From Rhodocytophaga rosea (lineage in GTDB: Bacteria > Bacteroidota > Bacteroidia > Cytophagales > 172606-1): DNA of 64,000 bases. The notes beneath the pieces were generated by a model. It saw only the letters and a program-made list of their open reading frames with translations, was not told the origin of the DNA and made no database searches. The stretch spans positions 3,986,501-4,050,500 of the forward strand of contig NZ_CP048222.1 of assembly GCF_010119975.1 (NCBI RefSeq), read 5' to 3'. How positions within the stretch are numbered: position 1 is the stretch's first letter; each line of letters begins with the position of its first letter. Shown in pieces: positions 27,235-36,725 of the stretch. Position numbers and translations under genes: made by a program.

Positions 27235-30200
27235 ATGATCAGATTAAAAAATCTACGTATTGAGGTAAAACAGGGGTTGATCATAGCAATACTGGTCGCA
27301 GCCAACTGTACTTTGTTTTTCTCCCTATATAAACTATATACTTTCCGGGAACAATATACCAACAACCTTTATCTCCTGGAAAGGCAATCAACATTACTTC
27401 AATTCATAGCCCAGCAGAGCGGCGATTCTGCTAATTCTCAAAAGGTATATGAGAACATGACATTGTTCTACCAATCGCTGAGTGCATTACAAAAAGGAGG
27501 AACAGTAGAAGGGCTAGGCGGTGAAATATATATCCAGGCTACAACTGATGCGAAACTGGCAGCTTTGCTTCGGGAAACCCGGAAAATGTGGAATGTAGCA
27601 GAAAAACAGATACAGAAAAATGCAACGAAAGAAAGATTATTTGGTCAGTTAAACAGTCTCTTAACAAATAACACACAGCTTACAGAAGGATATATACATT
27701 CGTTCGAATCAACCAGAACGGCATATACTGCACTTGTGTATGGAGCAAGCGGACTTGTAATTATAAGTCTGTTTCTGGCTGTTATTCTGTTCAGGCGCTA
27801 CATTAAAAAGCCGGTAAACTCCATCCTGAACGCATTGGAAAGTGCTGCAGCCGGAGATTTGTCTCGGCAAACATACTATAATGCTCAGGATGAAATCGGT
27901 AAAATGGCTAGTTCCATTGATAAACTGGTGCAGAACCAGCTTTATTTATCAGCATTTGCTGAGAAGATAGGAGAAGGGAACTTCGACATTGAACAAACAG
28001 ATTTGAAAGCCGGAGATAAATTAGGATTGTCGCTGGCAAACATGCGGGAGAAATTACAGAAAGTATCGGCAGAAGATAAAAAACGCATTTGGGCTACAGA
28101 AGGGATGGCAAAATTCAGCGATATTCTTCGTTCCGCCAACGACAGCATCCAACAGCTTTCCGAACAGATTATTATTAACCTGGTAAAATACCTCAATGCT
28201 AATCAGGGTGGTTTATTTATCCTCTATGATGATGCCGGGCAACAGGTATATTTAGAATTAACAGCTACCTATGCCTGGAACCGTAAAAAAGGTATAAAAA
28301 AACGCTTTGAATACGGAGAGGGGCTTGTAGGACAGGTGGTACGCGATAAAGATACTGTGTTCATGACAGATATACCTGAAAGTTATATAACCATTACTTC
28401 CGGCCTGGGAAAAGCAAATCCGGGTTGTCTGCTGATAGTGCCTTTAAAAATAAATGATGAAATACATGGAGTAATTGAGATAGCTTCTTTCCATGAATTT
28501 CAGCCTTTTGAAATTGAATTTGTAGAGAAAATTTCGGAAAGCATTGCTGCTACACTTTCTTCTGTAAAAACCAACGAAAAGACCAGGAAACTGCTGGAAG
28601 AAGCCCGCATGATGAACGAACAAATGCGTTCTCAGGAAGAAGAAATGCGTCAAAATCTGGAAGAACTCAGTTCTACCCAAGAAGAAATGCAACGTAAAGA
28701 AGTAGAACTCACAGGCTTATTCAGTTCTATTAATAATACCCTGGCAACGGTTGAATTCGACATGGATGGCTATATTCTGACGGCCAATGAAAATTTCTGC
28801 CGGCTGATGCAATACACTCAGGACGAAATCAAAGGAAAGCACCACCAGATTTTTGTAGACAAAGCCGAAGTAAAAACGGATATGTACCAAGATTTCTGGC
28901 AAGACCTAAAATCAGGGATTACTAAAATTAAAGATGTAAAAAGATATACAAAAACCGGCCAGGAGAAGTGGATAAATGGTTCGTATACGCCGGTATTAGA
29001 TAAAAGCGGAACCCCATATAAAGTAATTAAGCTGGCCCATGACATTACCGAGAAAAAGCTGGATGAGATACACGCCAGAAGACTCTCTCTGGTAGCTGAC
29101 AATACAGATAATTGTGTTATCATCACTAATCAACATGGGTTAATTGAATATGTAAACCAGGGCTTTATCAGAATGACAGGGTATACGTTAGAGGAAGTAG
29201 CCGGTAAAAAACCCGGAAGTTTCCTGCAAGGCCCTGAAACCAGCCAGGCAACTATTCAAAGAATCCGGGAGAATATTTTAAGTAATAGACCTTTTAGTGA
29301 AGAGATTCTCAATTACCATAAAGATGGTACTGCTTACTGGATTTCTCTTGCCATTAATCCTGTATTTGACGAAAAAGGACAGCTGGATAAGTTTATTGCG
29401 GTATCAGCAAATATTACAGAAACCAAAATCAAAAACCTTGATTTTAATTCAAAATTAGAAGCCATCAGCAAATCTAATTGTGTGATAGAATTTGCAACAG
29501 ATGGCACCATTATTACAGCCAACGATAATTTCCTGAATCTGATGGAATACAGGCTGGCCGATGTGCAGGGAAAACACCACAATATTTTCGTAACAGAAAC
29601 CTATAAGAATTCTGTAGAATACAAAGATCTATGGAACAAGCTTCACCAGGGCGAATTTATTTCAGGTGAATTTTTAAGAATTTCTAAAACAGGACGGGAA
29701 GTATGGATCAGAGGGGTGTTCAATGTCATTCTGGATATCAACGGTAAGCCGAGTAAAATTGTGAAGTTTGTGCAGGACGTTACGGCCGAGAAACTCTTGC
29801 AGTTAGAAGCTAGACAACAGGCCGAAGCATTACATACACAAGGAGAAAAACTGCGGTTGTATACCTCCGAACTGGAAGAATTACAACATAGCCTGAGTAA
29901 AAAACTGGAAGACGCCAAAGCAGAGATGAAGATCCAAATTAAAGAACTGGAGACTGAAAAGGCGAAAAATATAGCGATTCTGGAAGGATGTGTAGATGGG
30001 GTTGTTGCTTTTAATCACAGAGGCACCGTAGAATTTTTTAACAAAGCGGCTGAAGATATCTGGCGGCTCTCCAGAAATGAAGTATTGCGCAGAAGCATTA
30101 CGCTGCTCCTGCCCGTTGCTTTTGAAGAAGGCGATAATGGATTTAATAAGGTTGTTTTTTCAGAAGGTAGTCTGAAAAAAGAATTAGGCATACGGACAGA

Positions 30201-30324
30201 AATTTCTTTTGCCGATAAAACCGGAGAGGAAATTTCTGTACTGGTTACCTTAACCCAGGCCAGACTTGGAAATGAGCATACATATACGCTTTTTATCCAG
30301 AAAATTTCAGTAGAGCTATTTTAA
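27235..30324 (+). CDS. Membrane sensor: HAMP, GAF and four PAS domains, no output domain
   Basis: A 1029-residue inner-membrane sensor. TM1 is at about 15-31, then a periplasmic helical domain of about 130 residues, TM2 at 166-187 and HAMP-like helices at 188-280. A GAF domain lies at about 295-445 (GLVGQVVRDKDTVFMTDIPE), followed by a coiled coil at 450-490. PAS domains are at about 495-615, 621-735, 741-855 and 915-1025. The second PAS has the LOV-like FLQGPETS, but the flavin-binding Cys position is not Cys (KKPGSFLQG). There is no histidine kinase, cyclase or MCP signalling domain after the last PAS. It leads the chemosensory cluster. Confidence 0.85.
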   Translation: MIRLKNLRIEVKQGLIIAILVAANCTLFFSLYKLYTFREQYTNNLYLLERQSTLLQFIAQQSGDSANSQKVYENMTLFYQSLSALQKGGTVEGLGGEIYIQATTDAKLAALLRETRKMWNVAEKQIQKNATKERLFGQLNSLLTNNTQLTEGYIHSFESTRTAYTALVYGASGLVIISLFLAVILFRRYIKKPVNSILNALESAAAGDLSRQTYYNAQDEIGKMASSIDKLVQNQLYLSAFAEKIGEGNFDIEQTDLKAGDKLGLSLANMREKLQKVSAEDKKRIWATEGMAKFSDILRSANDSIQQLSEQIIINLVKYLNANQGGLFILYDDAGQQVYLELTATYAWNRKKGIKKRFEYGEGLVGQVVRDKDTVFMTDIPESYITITSGLGKANPGCLLIVPLKINDEIHGVIEIASFHEFQPFEIEFVEKISESIAATLSSVKTNEKTRKLLEEARMMNEQMRSQEEEMRQNLEELSSTQEEMQRKEVELTGLFSSINNTLATVEFDMDGYILTANENFCRLMQYTQDEIKGKHHQIFVDKAEVKTDMYQDFWQDLKSGITKIKDVKRYTKTGQEKWINGSYTPVLDKSGTPYKVIKLAHDITEKKLDEIHARRLSLVADNTDNCVIITNQHGLIEYVNQGFIRMTGYTLEEVAGKKPGSFLQGPETSQATIQRIRENILSNRPFSEEILNYHKDGTAYWISLAINPVFDEKGQLDKFIAVSANITETKIKNLDFNSKLEAISKSNCVIEFATDGTIITANDNFLNLMEYRLADVQGKHHNIFVTETYKNSVEYKDLWNKLHQGEFISGEFLRISKTGREVWIRGVFNVILDINGKPSKIVKFVQDVTAEKLLQLEARQQAEALHTQGEKLRLYTSELEELQHSLSKKLEDAKAEMKIQIKELETEKAKNIAILEGCVDGVVAFNHRGTVEFFNKAAEDIWRLSRNEVLRRSITLLLPVAFEEGDNGFNKVVFSEGSLKKELGIRTEISFADKTGEEISVLVTLTQARLGNEHTYTLFIQKISVELF

Positions 30325-30365
30325 GCCACATTTGTTCTATTTTTTAATCTACTACATTAAACTCA

Positions 30366-31265
30366 ATGCCAGACAGCAACACATACTTTAATGATACAAA
30401 TCCTACTGTTTTTTCTGCAGCAGAGTTAGTTGCTATCTTCCGTCAGTCGGGCGAAAAAATCGCTACCCTACATGTTTATTCGTATGAAGATTTTAGTGCA
30501 TTAAGCCAGCATATTCGTGAGTATTACCGGCAAGCCAATACAATTGTTGATACTATTTCCAGGTGGCTTACCTCTGATTTGAGCCCCGAAAAAAATATAG
30601 CCGCGCAGGCAGAAAAATCCTTAAAAAATATAAGTTCAATCGTTACCAAGCTCCAGTTCCATGATATTATCCGTCAGAAGCTGGAACACATCCAGCAAAC
30701 CAACGAATCTATTATAGAGGAGCTTTTAACGGTTTCCAGGCAACACGTCCGCTCACAAGCCCGGGAAATATACAGGTATCTTTCCATAGTGCCCGATATT
30801 GCCAGACTGCATATCGCACAACTTACTCATACGAACAAGGAATACCAGCATGCCTTTGCAGATATTAAAGCCGATCTTCAATCTATACTGGATCAAACAA
30901 TTACTGTCTCTCAAGCTTATACAGAATTTAATTCATCAGCCAACCAGGATGCAAGCCAACATTTACAGAATTTAAGATTAACAGATAAGTTTTGTTCAGA
31001 TATTAATAAGGCTTTAGAACAGATTAAAAACTGTGAGGCTTTTGAAAAAAGGATTGAGGAGATCAACGAAAATCTTTCTATACTTCTTCCACATGCGGCC
31101 TCATCAAAAGATAATTCTGCTTCCACAGAAAACAAAATGATTGCCCATCTAAGGAATCTCTATACGATGGAAAGCGAACGGATCATACATGAGCAGGTGC
31201 TAGGAAAAGATCCTGTAACTGGCACTTCTTCCCCTGAATCAGATGATAACTTAGAATTATTTTAA
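30366..31265 (+). CDS. Coiled-coil protein with CheZ-like active-site motif
   Basis: A 299-residue, mostly helical cytosolic protein. Residues 96-109 (LQFHDIIRQKLEHI) place Asp100 and Gln104 in the DxxxQ arrangement of the CheZ phosphatase active site (FQDxxxQ in E. coli). The protein ends with an acidic-hydrophobic tail, SDDNLELF, which recalls the C-terminal CheY-binding peptide of CheZ. It lies between the PAS sensor and STAS-CheY-CheA genes. I infer a CheY-P phosphatase or related CheY-binding helper; overall similarity to known CheZ is not obvious. Confidence 0.6.
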   Translation: MPDSNTYFNDTNPTVFSAAELVAIFRQSGEKIATLHVYSYEDFSALSQHIREYYRQANTIVDTISRWLTSDLSPEKNIAAQAEKSLKNISSIVTKLQFHDIIRQKLEHIQQTNESIIEELLTVSRQHVRSQAREIYRYLSIVPDIARLHIAQLTHTNKEYQHAFADIKADLQSILDQTITVSQAYTEFNSSANQDASQHLQNLRLTDKFCSDINKALEQIKNCEAFEKRIEEINENLSILLPHAASSKDNSASTENKMIAHLRNLYTMESERIIHEQVLGKDPVTGTSSPESDDNLELF

Positions 31266-31287
31266 AGCCGGACAAACGATAAAAATT

Positions 31288-31632
31288 ATGAAACAGGCAT
31301 CCATTACCATCGCCAATAACAAGAAAAAAAGCGTCCAGATCATACTGGAAGGAAGTCTTGTAGTCGGCAGCCTCCATACAGTAAAAGAGGAACTAACAGC
31401 TGCAATCAACCGCTACCCAACCATTCAGGTAACTGTGACGAACGTAACAGCCATAGACCTGACTGGTATACAATTACTTTTTGCGATCAAAAAATCTTCA
31501 GAATTACTTCATAAAAAACTCTCATTCAGCATCGAATTGCCGGATGAGCTAAATAAGATACTAAGCCGGGCAGGCTTTCACAACTTGCCGGCTATTCTTC
31601 AGTCAGCAGAGTCGGAGCTTATAGAAAAATAA
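31288..31632 (+). CDS. STAS-domain protein
   Basis: A 114-residue single STAS domain, like anti-anti-sigma factors. The core is VTVTNVTAIDLTGIQLLFAIKK, followed by FSIELPDELNKILSRAG. The usual phospho-Ser position in the D-S-S/T-G motif is Thr here (DLTG). STAS proteins switch partners by phosphorylation, or act as docking modules in chemosensory arrays. It sits 22 bp after the CheZ-like gene and 14 bp before cheY, so one transcript is likely. No matching anti-sigma kinase is in the window. Confidence 0.8.
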   Translation: MKQASITIANNKKKSVQIILEGSLVVGSLHTVKEELTAAINRYPTIQVTVTNVTAIDLTGIQLLFAIKKSSELLHKKLSFSIELPDELNKILSRAGFHNLPAILQSAESELIEK

Positions 31633-31646
31633 ATACAGTTTATACC

Positions 31647-32015
31647 ATGGAAAAGACAATACTTATTGTAGATGACTCAGAAAGTATCCGGGAAGTAGTA
31701 AGTTTTACACTTGAAAATGCCGGTTACAAAGTGCTGGTCGGAATAGATGGCGTAGATGCCCTGCAATTTTTAAATGGCAGTCATATTGACCTGGTGCTTA
31801 CTGATTTCCATATGCCTAATATGGATGGCATTAGCTTAATTAAGGAAATCCGGGCGAAAACCGATTACCAGTACACACCTATTTTACTCCTGACCACTGA
31901 GTCGCAGGCAGCCAAAAAAGAAGAAGCTAAAGCAGCAGGGGCAACCGGATGGATAGTAAAACCTTTTGTGCAGGATAAATTACTGGCGGTGGTACAAAAA
32001 CTTATCAGATCATGA
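31647..32015 (+). CDS. cheY: CheY-type single-domain response regulator
   Basis: A receiver domain of 122 residues with no output domain. The acidic pocket is Asp9/Asp10 (ILIVDDSES), the phospho-acceptor is Asp53 (LVLTDFHMPNMDG), the switch Thr is 83 (LLLTTES) and the Lys is 105 (IVKPF). Trp102 occupies the place of the usual switch Tyr/Phe. It would take phosphate from CheA, whose start codon overlaps its stop by 4 bp (ATGA), a sign of translational coupling. Its target is unknown because the window has no flagellar motor gene. Confidence 0.92.
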   Translation: MEKTILIVDDSESIREVVSFTLENAGYKVLVGIDGVDALQFLNGSHIDLVLTDFHMPNMDGISLIKEIRAKTDYQYTPILLLTTESQAAKKEEAKAAGATGWIVKPFVQDKLLAVVQKLIRS

Positions 32016-34048
32016 TGGATCAATTTCAGGCAAAATTTATTGAGGAAGCTAATGACCTCATTGCCACATTAGAGAAAACATTACTTGCCCTGGAACAGCA
32101 AACAGACGATAAAAGTCTGGTGGAAAAGGTATTTCGGGTAATGCATACCTTAAAAGGCAACAGCAGTATGTTCGGCTTCGACAAAATGGGAGCTGTAACC
32201 CATGATCTGGAAACGATATATGATTTTGTAAGAGAGGGAAAACGACAAGTTTCCCGTGAATTACTCAATATAACATTTGCTTCCCTGGATCATTTTAAGG
32301 TATTGCTTGCCGATCCGCAGCTTACAGCAGAAAATGCACAGGCTACCCATCAACAGTTAATGCAGCAGATCAAAACCATGATCAGCCAGGAACCTGCTCA
32401 AAATCAGGAAATTTCAGGCCAAGTTGTTGCAGATGCTACCAAGGTTCAAGCTGAGAATATTCAGGCCAATACCTATCATATTACTTTTAAGCCTGGTGAA
32501 AATATTTTACTGAACGGAACCAATCCGCTGTATCTGCTGGATGAGCTTCATGGGATAGGTAATTGCCAGGTTATAGCACATACAGAAGCAGTGCCGGAAG
32601 CCGCTATACTTGATATTTCCAAATGCTATGCGCATTGGGAGGTATATCTAACCACATCTGCTGATGAAAATGCCATTAGAGATGTATTCATTTTTGTAGA
32701 AGATGAATGTGAGATCCGGATAGAAAAACAGGCGCAAGCTGTATTGATTCAAGCACAGGAACTGATACATGAAATAACCAGGCAAGCTTCAGTCTCATTG
32801 CCATCGTCAAAAGAAGAGATAGCTACAGATATAGTAAAAAAAAAAGCCAGCGAATACACTAAGATAGAATCAAAAGAACAGCTGGTTTCCAGCATCCGGG
32901 TTTCTTCTGAGAAGCTGGATGACCTGATGAATCTGGTAAGCGAACTGGTGACTACACAGGCCAGGCTAAGTTTATTTGCTGAACAAAGTACCTTACCAGA
33001 ACTCAATGCCATTGCAGAGAATGTAGAAAAAATATCCCGTCAGTTAAGAGACAATACATTCAGCATTTGCCTGGTTCCGCTGGAAACCATACTTGTCCGC
33101 TTCCAGCGACTGGTGAGAGACCTTTCCGTTGAACTTGGCAAAGATATTATTCTGGTGGCTGAAGGCACAGATACAGAACTGGATAAATCTGTAATAGAAA
33201 GTCTGGCCGACCCGCTGCTCCACATATTGCGCAACAGTATAGATCATGGCATTGAAGATACAGCTACAAGATTAGAGAAAGGAAAACCCAAACAGGGTAA
33301 AATCCTGCTGAAAGCTTTTTATTCAGGCACCAATGTACATATTCAGATACAAGATGACGGAGCCGGAATAGACCCCAGAAAGATACGTGAAAAAGCCATT
33401 AGCAAAGGGATCATATCTGCTGAAGCCAACCTATCCGATAGAGAACTATTAGATCTGATTTTTTTACCAGGATTTTCTACGGCCTCCAAAGTTACAGATG
33501 TTTCCGGCAGAGGGGTAGGCATGGATGTAGTCAGACGTAAAATTGCTGACATACGCGGAGAAGTAGAAATCAAATCACAGCCTGGAATCGGCACAACCCT
33601 TACTATCAAATTGCCTGTTACCCTCTCTATCATCGATGGATTGCTGGTAAAAATAGATGACACCCATTTTGTAATTCCACTTACTGCGGTAGATAAATGT
33701 TATGAAGCCGTTCATATACAATTAATTCATTCATTTAACAACCTGATTACCCTTGATGGTGAAAAAGTGCCTTTTTTCTACCTGCGGAACGAATTTGAAA
33801 TGCCTCAGACACATGAGTCGATTGAGCAAATAGTAGTAGTAAAATATGACGATAAACGGGTAGGCTTATCAGTAGACGCCATCATCGGAGAATACCAGGC
33901 CGTACTCAAACCGCTCGGGAAATTATACAAAAACCAGGAACTCATTTCAGGAGCCACCATATTAGGAGATGGCACGATTGCCCTGGTGATGGATACCAGT
34001 AAAATGATTAAACAATTCTCAAGAGAATTAACAGTTGCAACTATTTAA
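32012..34048 (+). CDS. cheA: Chemotaxis histidine kinase CheA
   Basis: A 678-residue CheA. HPt domain 1-105 has the phospho-acceptor His45 (RVMHTLKGNSSMFGF). A P2-like domain is at about 150-245 (YHITFKPGENILLNG). A dimerisation helix pair is at about 290-365 (SSEKLDDLMNLVSELV). The ATPase is at about 365-535, with NSIDHGIED (N box), DDGAGIDP (G1) and SGRGVGMDVVR (G2). A CheW-like domain is at about 540-675. All expected domains are present. It autophosphorylates under control of the MCPs and passes phosphate to CheY and CheB. Confidence 0.95.
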   Translation: MMDQFQAKFIEEANDLIATLEKTLLALEQQTDDKSLVEKVFRVMHTLKGNSSMFGFDKMGAVTHDLETIYDFVREGKRQVSRELLNITFASLDHFKVLLADPQLTAENAQATHQQLMQQIKTMISQEPAQNQEISGQVVADATKVQAENIQANTYHITFKPGENILLNGTNPLYLLDELHGIGNCQVIAHTEAVPEAAILDISKCYAHWEVYLTTSADENAIRDVFIFVEDECEIRIEKQAQAVLIQAQELIHEITRQASVSLPSSKEEIATDIVKKKASEYTKIESKEQLVSSIRVSSEKLDDLMNLVSELVTTQARLSLFAEQSTLPELNAIAENVEKISRQLRDNTFSICLVPLETILVRFQRLVRDLSVELGKDIILVAEGTDTELDKSVIESLADPLLHILRNSIDHGIEDTATRLEKGKPKQGKILLKAFYSGTNVHIQIQDDGAGIDPRKIREKAISKGIISAEANLSDRELLDLIFLPGFSTASKVTDVSGRGVGMDVVRRKIADIRGEVEIKSQPGIGTTLTIKLPVTLSIIDGLLVKIDDTHFVIPLTAVDKCYEAVHIQLIHSFNNLITLDGEKVPFFYLRNEFEMPQTHESIEQIVVVKYDDKRVGLSVDAIIGEYQAVLKPLGKLYKNQELISGATILGDGTIALVMDTSKMIKQFSRELTVATI

Positions 34049-34060
34049 TTAATAATATCC

Positions 34061-34561
34061 ATGATTAGTAAGGAAACAATTACCATTAGCCATCCCTATT
34101 TATCCTTCAGGCTGGGAGATGAAATATTTGCTGTGAACGTAGCAAAAGTACTGGAAATTCTGGAAATCACTAAAATAACAAAAGTGCCCAAATCTCCCGA
34201 TTATATGAGGGGCGTGATCAACCTGAGGGGTAGTGTGTTGCCGGTAATTGATACACGTGCAAAATTTGATATGGAACTAACTACTGATACAGTTAATACC
34301 TGTATTATGGTACTCAATATTGAAATGGATGGGGAAAATCTGGTGCTGGGCGCTTTGGTAGATGCAGTTCAGGAAGTGCTTGAGATTGGAAAGGAACAGA
34401 TTAAACCAGCTCCTACCATTGGCAGCAAATACAAGTCTGAGTTTATAGATGGCATGGTAAAAATAGATGAACAGTTCATTATGCTCCTCAATATGGACCG
34501 TGTGCTTTCCTCTAATGAGCTTATTATGGTAAAGGACTCTACTTCGCAACCTGTCGTTTAG
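34061..34561 (+). CDS. cheW: Coupling protein CheW
   Basis: A 166-residue CheW that links receptors to CheA. Recognisable segments are YLSFRLGDEIFAVNVAKVLE, the conserved PDYMRGVINLRGSVLPVIDTR, and LGALVDAVQEVLEI, which form the double beta-barrel SH3-like fold. It lies 12 bp after cheA and 42 bp before the first MCP, on the same strand. Confidence 0.95.
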   Translation: MISKETITISHPYLSFRLGDEIFAVNVAKVLEILEITKITKVPKSPDYMRGVINLRGSVLPVIDTRAKFDMELTTDTVNTCIMVLNIEMDGENLVLGALVDAVQEVLEIGKEQIKPAPTIGSKYKSEFIDGMVKIDEQFIMLLNMDRVLSSNELIMVKDSTSQPVV

Positions 34562-34603
34562 TAATTTTTTCACATTTTTTTAAACTTTATTTTAATAATC
34601 AAT

Positions 34604-36400
34604 ATGCGGCTTACAATCAAGGCAAGACTTATCATAGCTTTTTCTTTACTGGTCATTTTCTCTGTTGTGATCTATTACATTGGTGATGCCAATTCCTATA
34701 TACTCAGCGAACGGATTGATGATATTGTAGACATCAATACCAAAAGCATTAACCTCTCCCGGCAAATAAGTGAGGATATACAATTGATCTCAAAGCGGGA
34801 AAAAGATCTTCTATTAGAGGCAGATGAAGATAAAAATAAAAATCATGTTCGCGCCATTGAAACGAATGAAGCTTTATTAAGAAGCAGAATTGAGAAGTTA
34901 AGGGCTGTTTCCGATGAAGAAGACAATGCGATTATTGATGAATTTATTATAAGCTGGGATGACTATTTGAAGCAATATGAACAAATCAGAGACCTTAGTT
35001 TTAAGGACAATGATACCGCCGATGCAAAAGCTTATCAGCTTTCTATAACAGAGGCCAAACAAGCATCAGAAAAGGCGGCAGGGCTTATGGATAAAATTGT
35101 AAAACTGAATGAAAAAGAACTTACACAAGATCAGGCTGAAACCGATTTAATTTATGCCGAAGGCAGACGGAACATGTTAATTTTACTGGCAGTAAGCGTA
35201 ATAGCTTCTGTACTTATTTCATTCTGGATTATTACTTCTATTGTAAAGTCACTTACACAAGCCAAACAGGCGATTACTTCCGTAGCGGCAGGCGATTTTT
35301 CTATTACTGTTACAAAAACAAATGATGATGAAATAGGGGAACTGCTTGATCAGATTAAATTTATGATTACCAAGCTGCAAGGGAGTGTAAGTCTGGCCAA
35401 ACGGGTAGCCGCAGGCGATTTAACTACAAACACAGATAAAGAAGCAAATGAAGGAGGAGAACTGGATACAGCCTTGCAGGAAATGGTAGTGAAATTACGC
35501 TTTATCGTAGAAGATATTACCAGTGGTGCAAACAGCATCGCTTCGGCAAGTCAACAGATGAGTTCATCTTCTCAACAAGTGTCTCAGGGTGCTTCTGAAC
35601 AAGCGGCTTCTGCTGAAGAAGTATCCTCTTCGATGGAAGAAATGACCTCTAACATTCAACAGAACACGGATAATGCCCAGCAAACAGAGAAAATAGCTTT
35701 GCAAGCTGCCGAAGACATTAAAGAGGGAAGCCTGGCTGTGAATCAGACCGTAGATTCCATGCGCATTATTGCACAAAAGATTTCTATCATAGAAGAAATA
35801 GCCCGTCAAACTAATTTGCTTGCCTTGAATGCAGCTGTGGAAGCAGCCAGAGCAGGTGAACATGGAAAAGGCTTTGCTGTGGTGGCTGCAGAGGTACGTA
35901 AACTAGCTGAACGCAGTCAAGTGGCTGCCAATGAAATCAATGCTCTTTCCAAATCCAGTGTAGCCATTGCTGAAAAATCAGGAAAACTTTTGGAACAGAT
36001 CGTACCTAATATTGAGAAAACCTCCAGACTAGTACAGGAAATAGCGGCTTCCTCGATGGAGCAGAATTCAGGAGCAGAACAGGTGAATAGCGCTATTCAA
36101 CAACTCAATCAGGTCATTCAGCAAAATGCGGCTGCTTCCGAGGAAATGGCCACTAGTTCAGAAGAGCTTTCTTCTCAGGCCGAACAGTTAAGAGACACTA
36201 TTTCTTTTTTCAAAGTAGATACAAACGGCAGAAGTAACAGAACCCAATCTTCTCATACCTTAACAGGTGTAAAACTTAGCCAGAAGAGCAATGCTGTTAA
36301 CTATGCTCCAAACAAAAATAAACATTCTTCAAAGGGTGCCCACCTGGAAATGAATGGCAGAGGAGATAACCTGGATGAGGAGTTTGAAAAATATACCTAG
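34604..36400 (+). CDS. Methyl-accepting chemotaxis protein 1
   Basis: A 598-residue transmembrane receptor. TM1 is at about 8-27. A periplasmic four-helix-bundle sensor follows ([16 protein letters not shown]), then TM2 at about 192-212. Two HAMP-type units are visible ([22 protein letters not shown]). The signalling domain contains the hairpin tip [20 protein letters not shown] followed by [20 protein letters not shown] flexible tail ends DEEFEKYT. The DNA 35555-36195 is identical to that in MCP2. The signal sensed is unknown. Confidence 0.93.
   Translation: MRLTIKARLIIAFSLLVIFSVVIYYIGDANSYILSERIDDIVDINTKSINLSRQISEDIQLISKREKDLLLEADEDKNKNHVRAIETNEALLRSRIEKLRAVSDEEDNAIIDEFIISWDDYLKQYEQIRDLSFKDNDTADAKAYQLSITEAKQASEKAAGLMDKIVKLNEKELTQDQAETDLIYAEGRRNMLILLAVSVIASVLISFWIITSIVKSLTQAKQAITSVAAGDFSITVTKTNDDEIGELLDQIKFMITKLQGSVSLAKRVAAGDLTTNTDKEANEGGELDTALQEMVVKLRFIVEDITSGANSIASASQQMSSSSQQVSQGASEQAASAEEVSSSMEEMTSNIQQNTDNAQQTEKIALQAAEDIKEGSLAVNQTVDSMRIIAQKISIIEEIARQTNLLALNAAVEAARAGEHGKGFAVVAAEVRKLAERSQVAANEINALSKSSVAIAEKSGKLLEQIVPNIEKTSRLVQEIAASSMEQNSGAEQVNSAIQQLNQVIQQNAAASEEMATSSEELSSQAEQLRDTISFFKVDTNGRSNRTQSSHTLTGVKLSQKSNAVNYAPNKNKHSSKGAHLEMNGRGDNLDEEFEKYT
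35555..36195 (+). repeat. 641-bp direct repeat, copy 1 (MCP1 signalling domain)
   Basis: Compared base by base with 38918-39558, every position is identical, including synonymous sites. Divergence begins at once on both sides (GCAAGTCAA versus GCTAGCCAG upstream; ACACTATTTC versus ATACCATTGC downstream). It codes for the MCP signalling hairpin. Confidence 0.95.
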
Positions 36401-36725
36401 CCGCTTTTACCCAGGTAATATTGTAAGCTAGCAGGCATATCAATTCCTGAATTATTGGTCTTACCATTTATTGTTGACAGTTCATTGATCAAAGCATAAA
36501 ACAGATTCAGTTGGTTTTGTGCTTTGATCAATACAAAATGTATTGCTTTTTCACTCATACTGACATAGAATTTTAATTGAAATTACTTACAGTTTTCTTC
36601 AGAAAGGAGAATGACTGTCCTTTCACAAAAGAAGATTGAAGTGGGTTAGAGCATGGAGATTGACAGCAGATGTTTGATTTTCTTCCTAAAACAAACGCTA
36701 ATCATGACTACAAAATCAAAAGCTT
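36401..36725. terminator. Intergenic region with long inverted repeat
   Basis: A 325-bp gap between MCP1 and the porin gene, with no coding sequence. A 19-bp inverted repeat spans 36484-36502 and 36514-36532 with one mismatch and an 11-nt loop. Its outer part (TTGATCAAAGC) is itself nearly palindromic. A T5 run follows about 15 nt later. It could be a terminator for the cheW-MCP1 part, a regulator-binding site, or a short mobile repeat. Confidence 0.5.

Noticed and set aside
35564-35863. Minus-strand 99-codon frame, repeated identically at 38927-39226
   Set aside because: It is antisense to the MCP signalling domains. The identity only reflects the 641-bp direct repeat.
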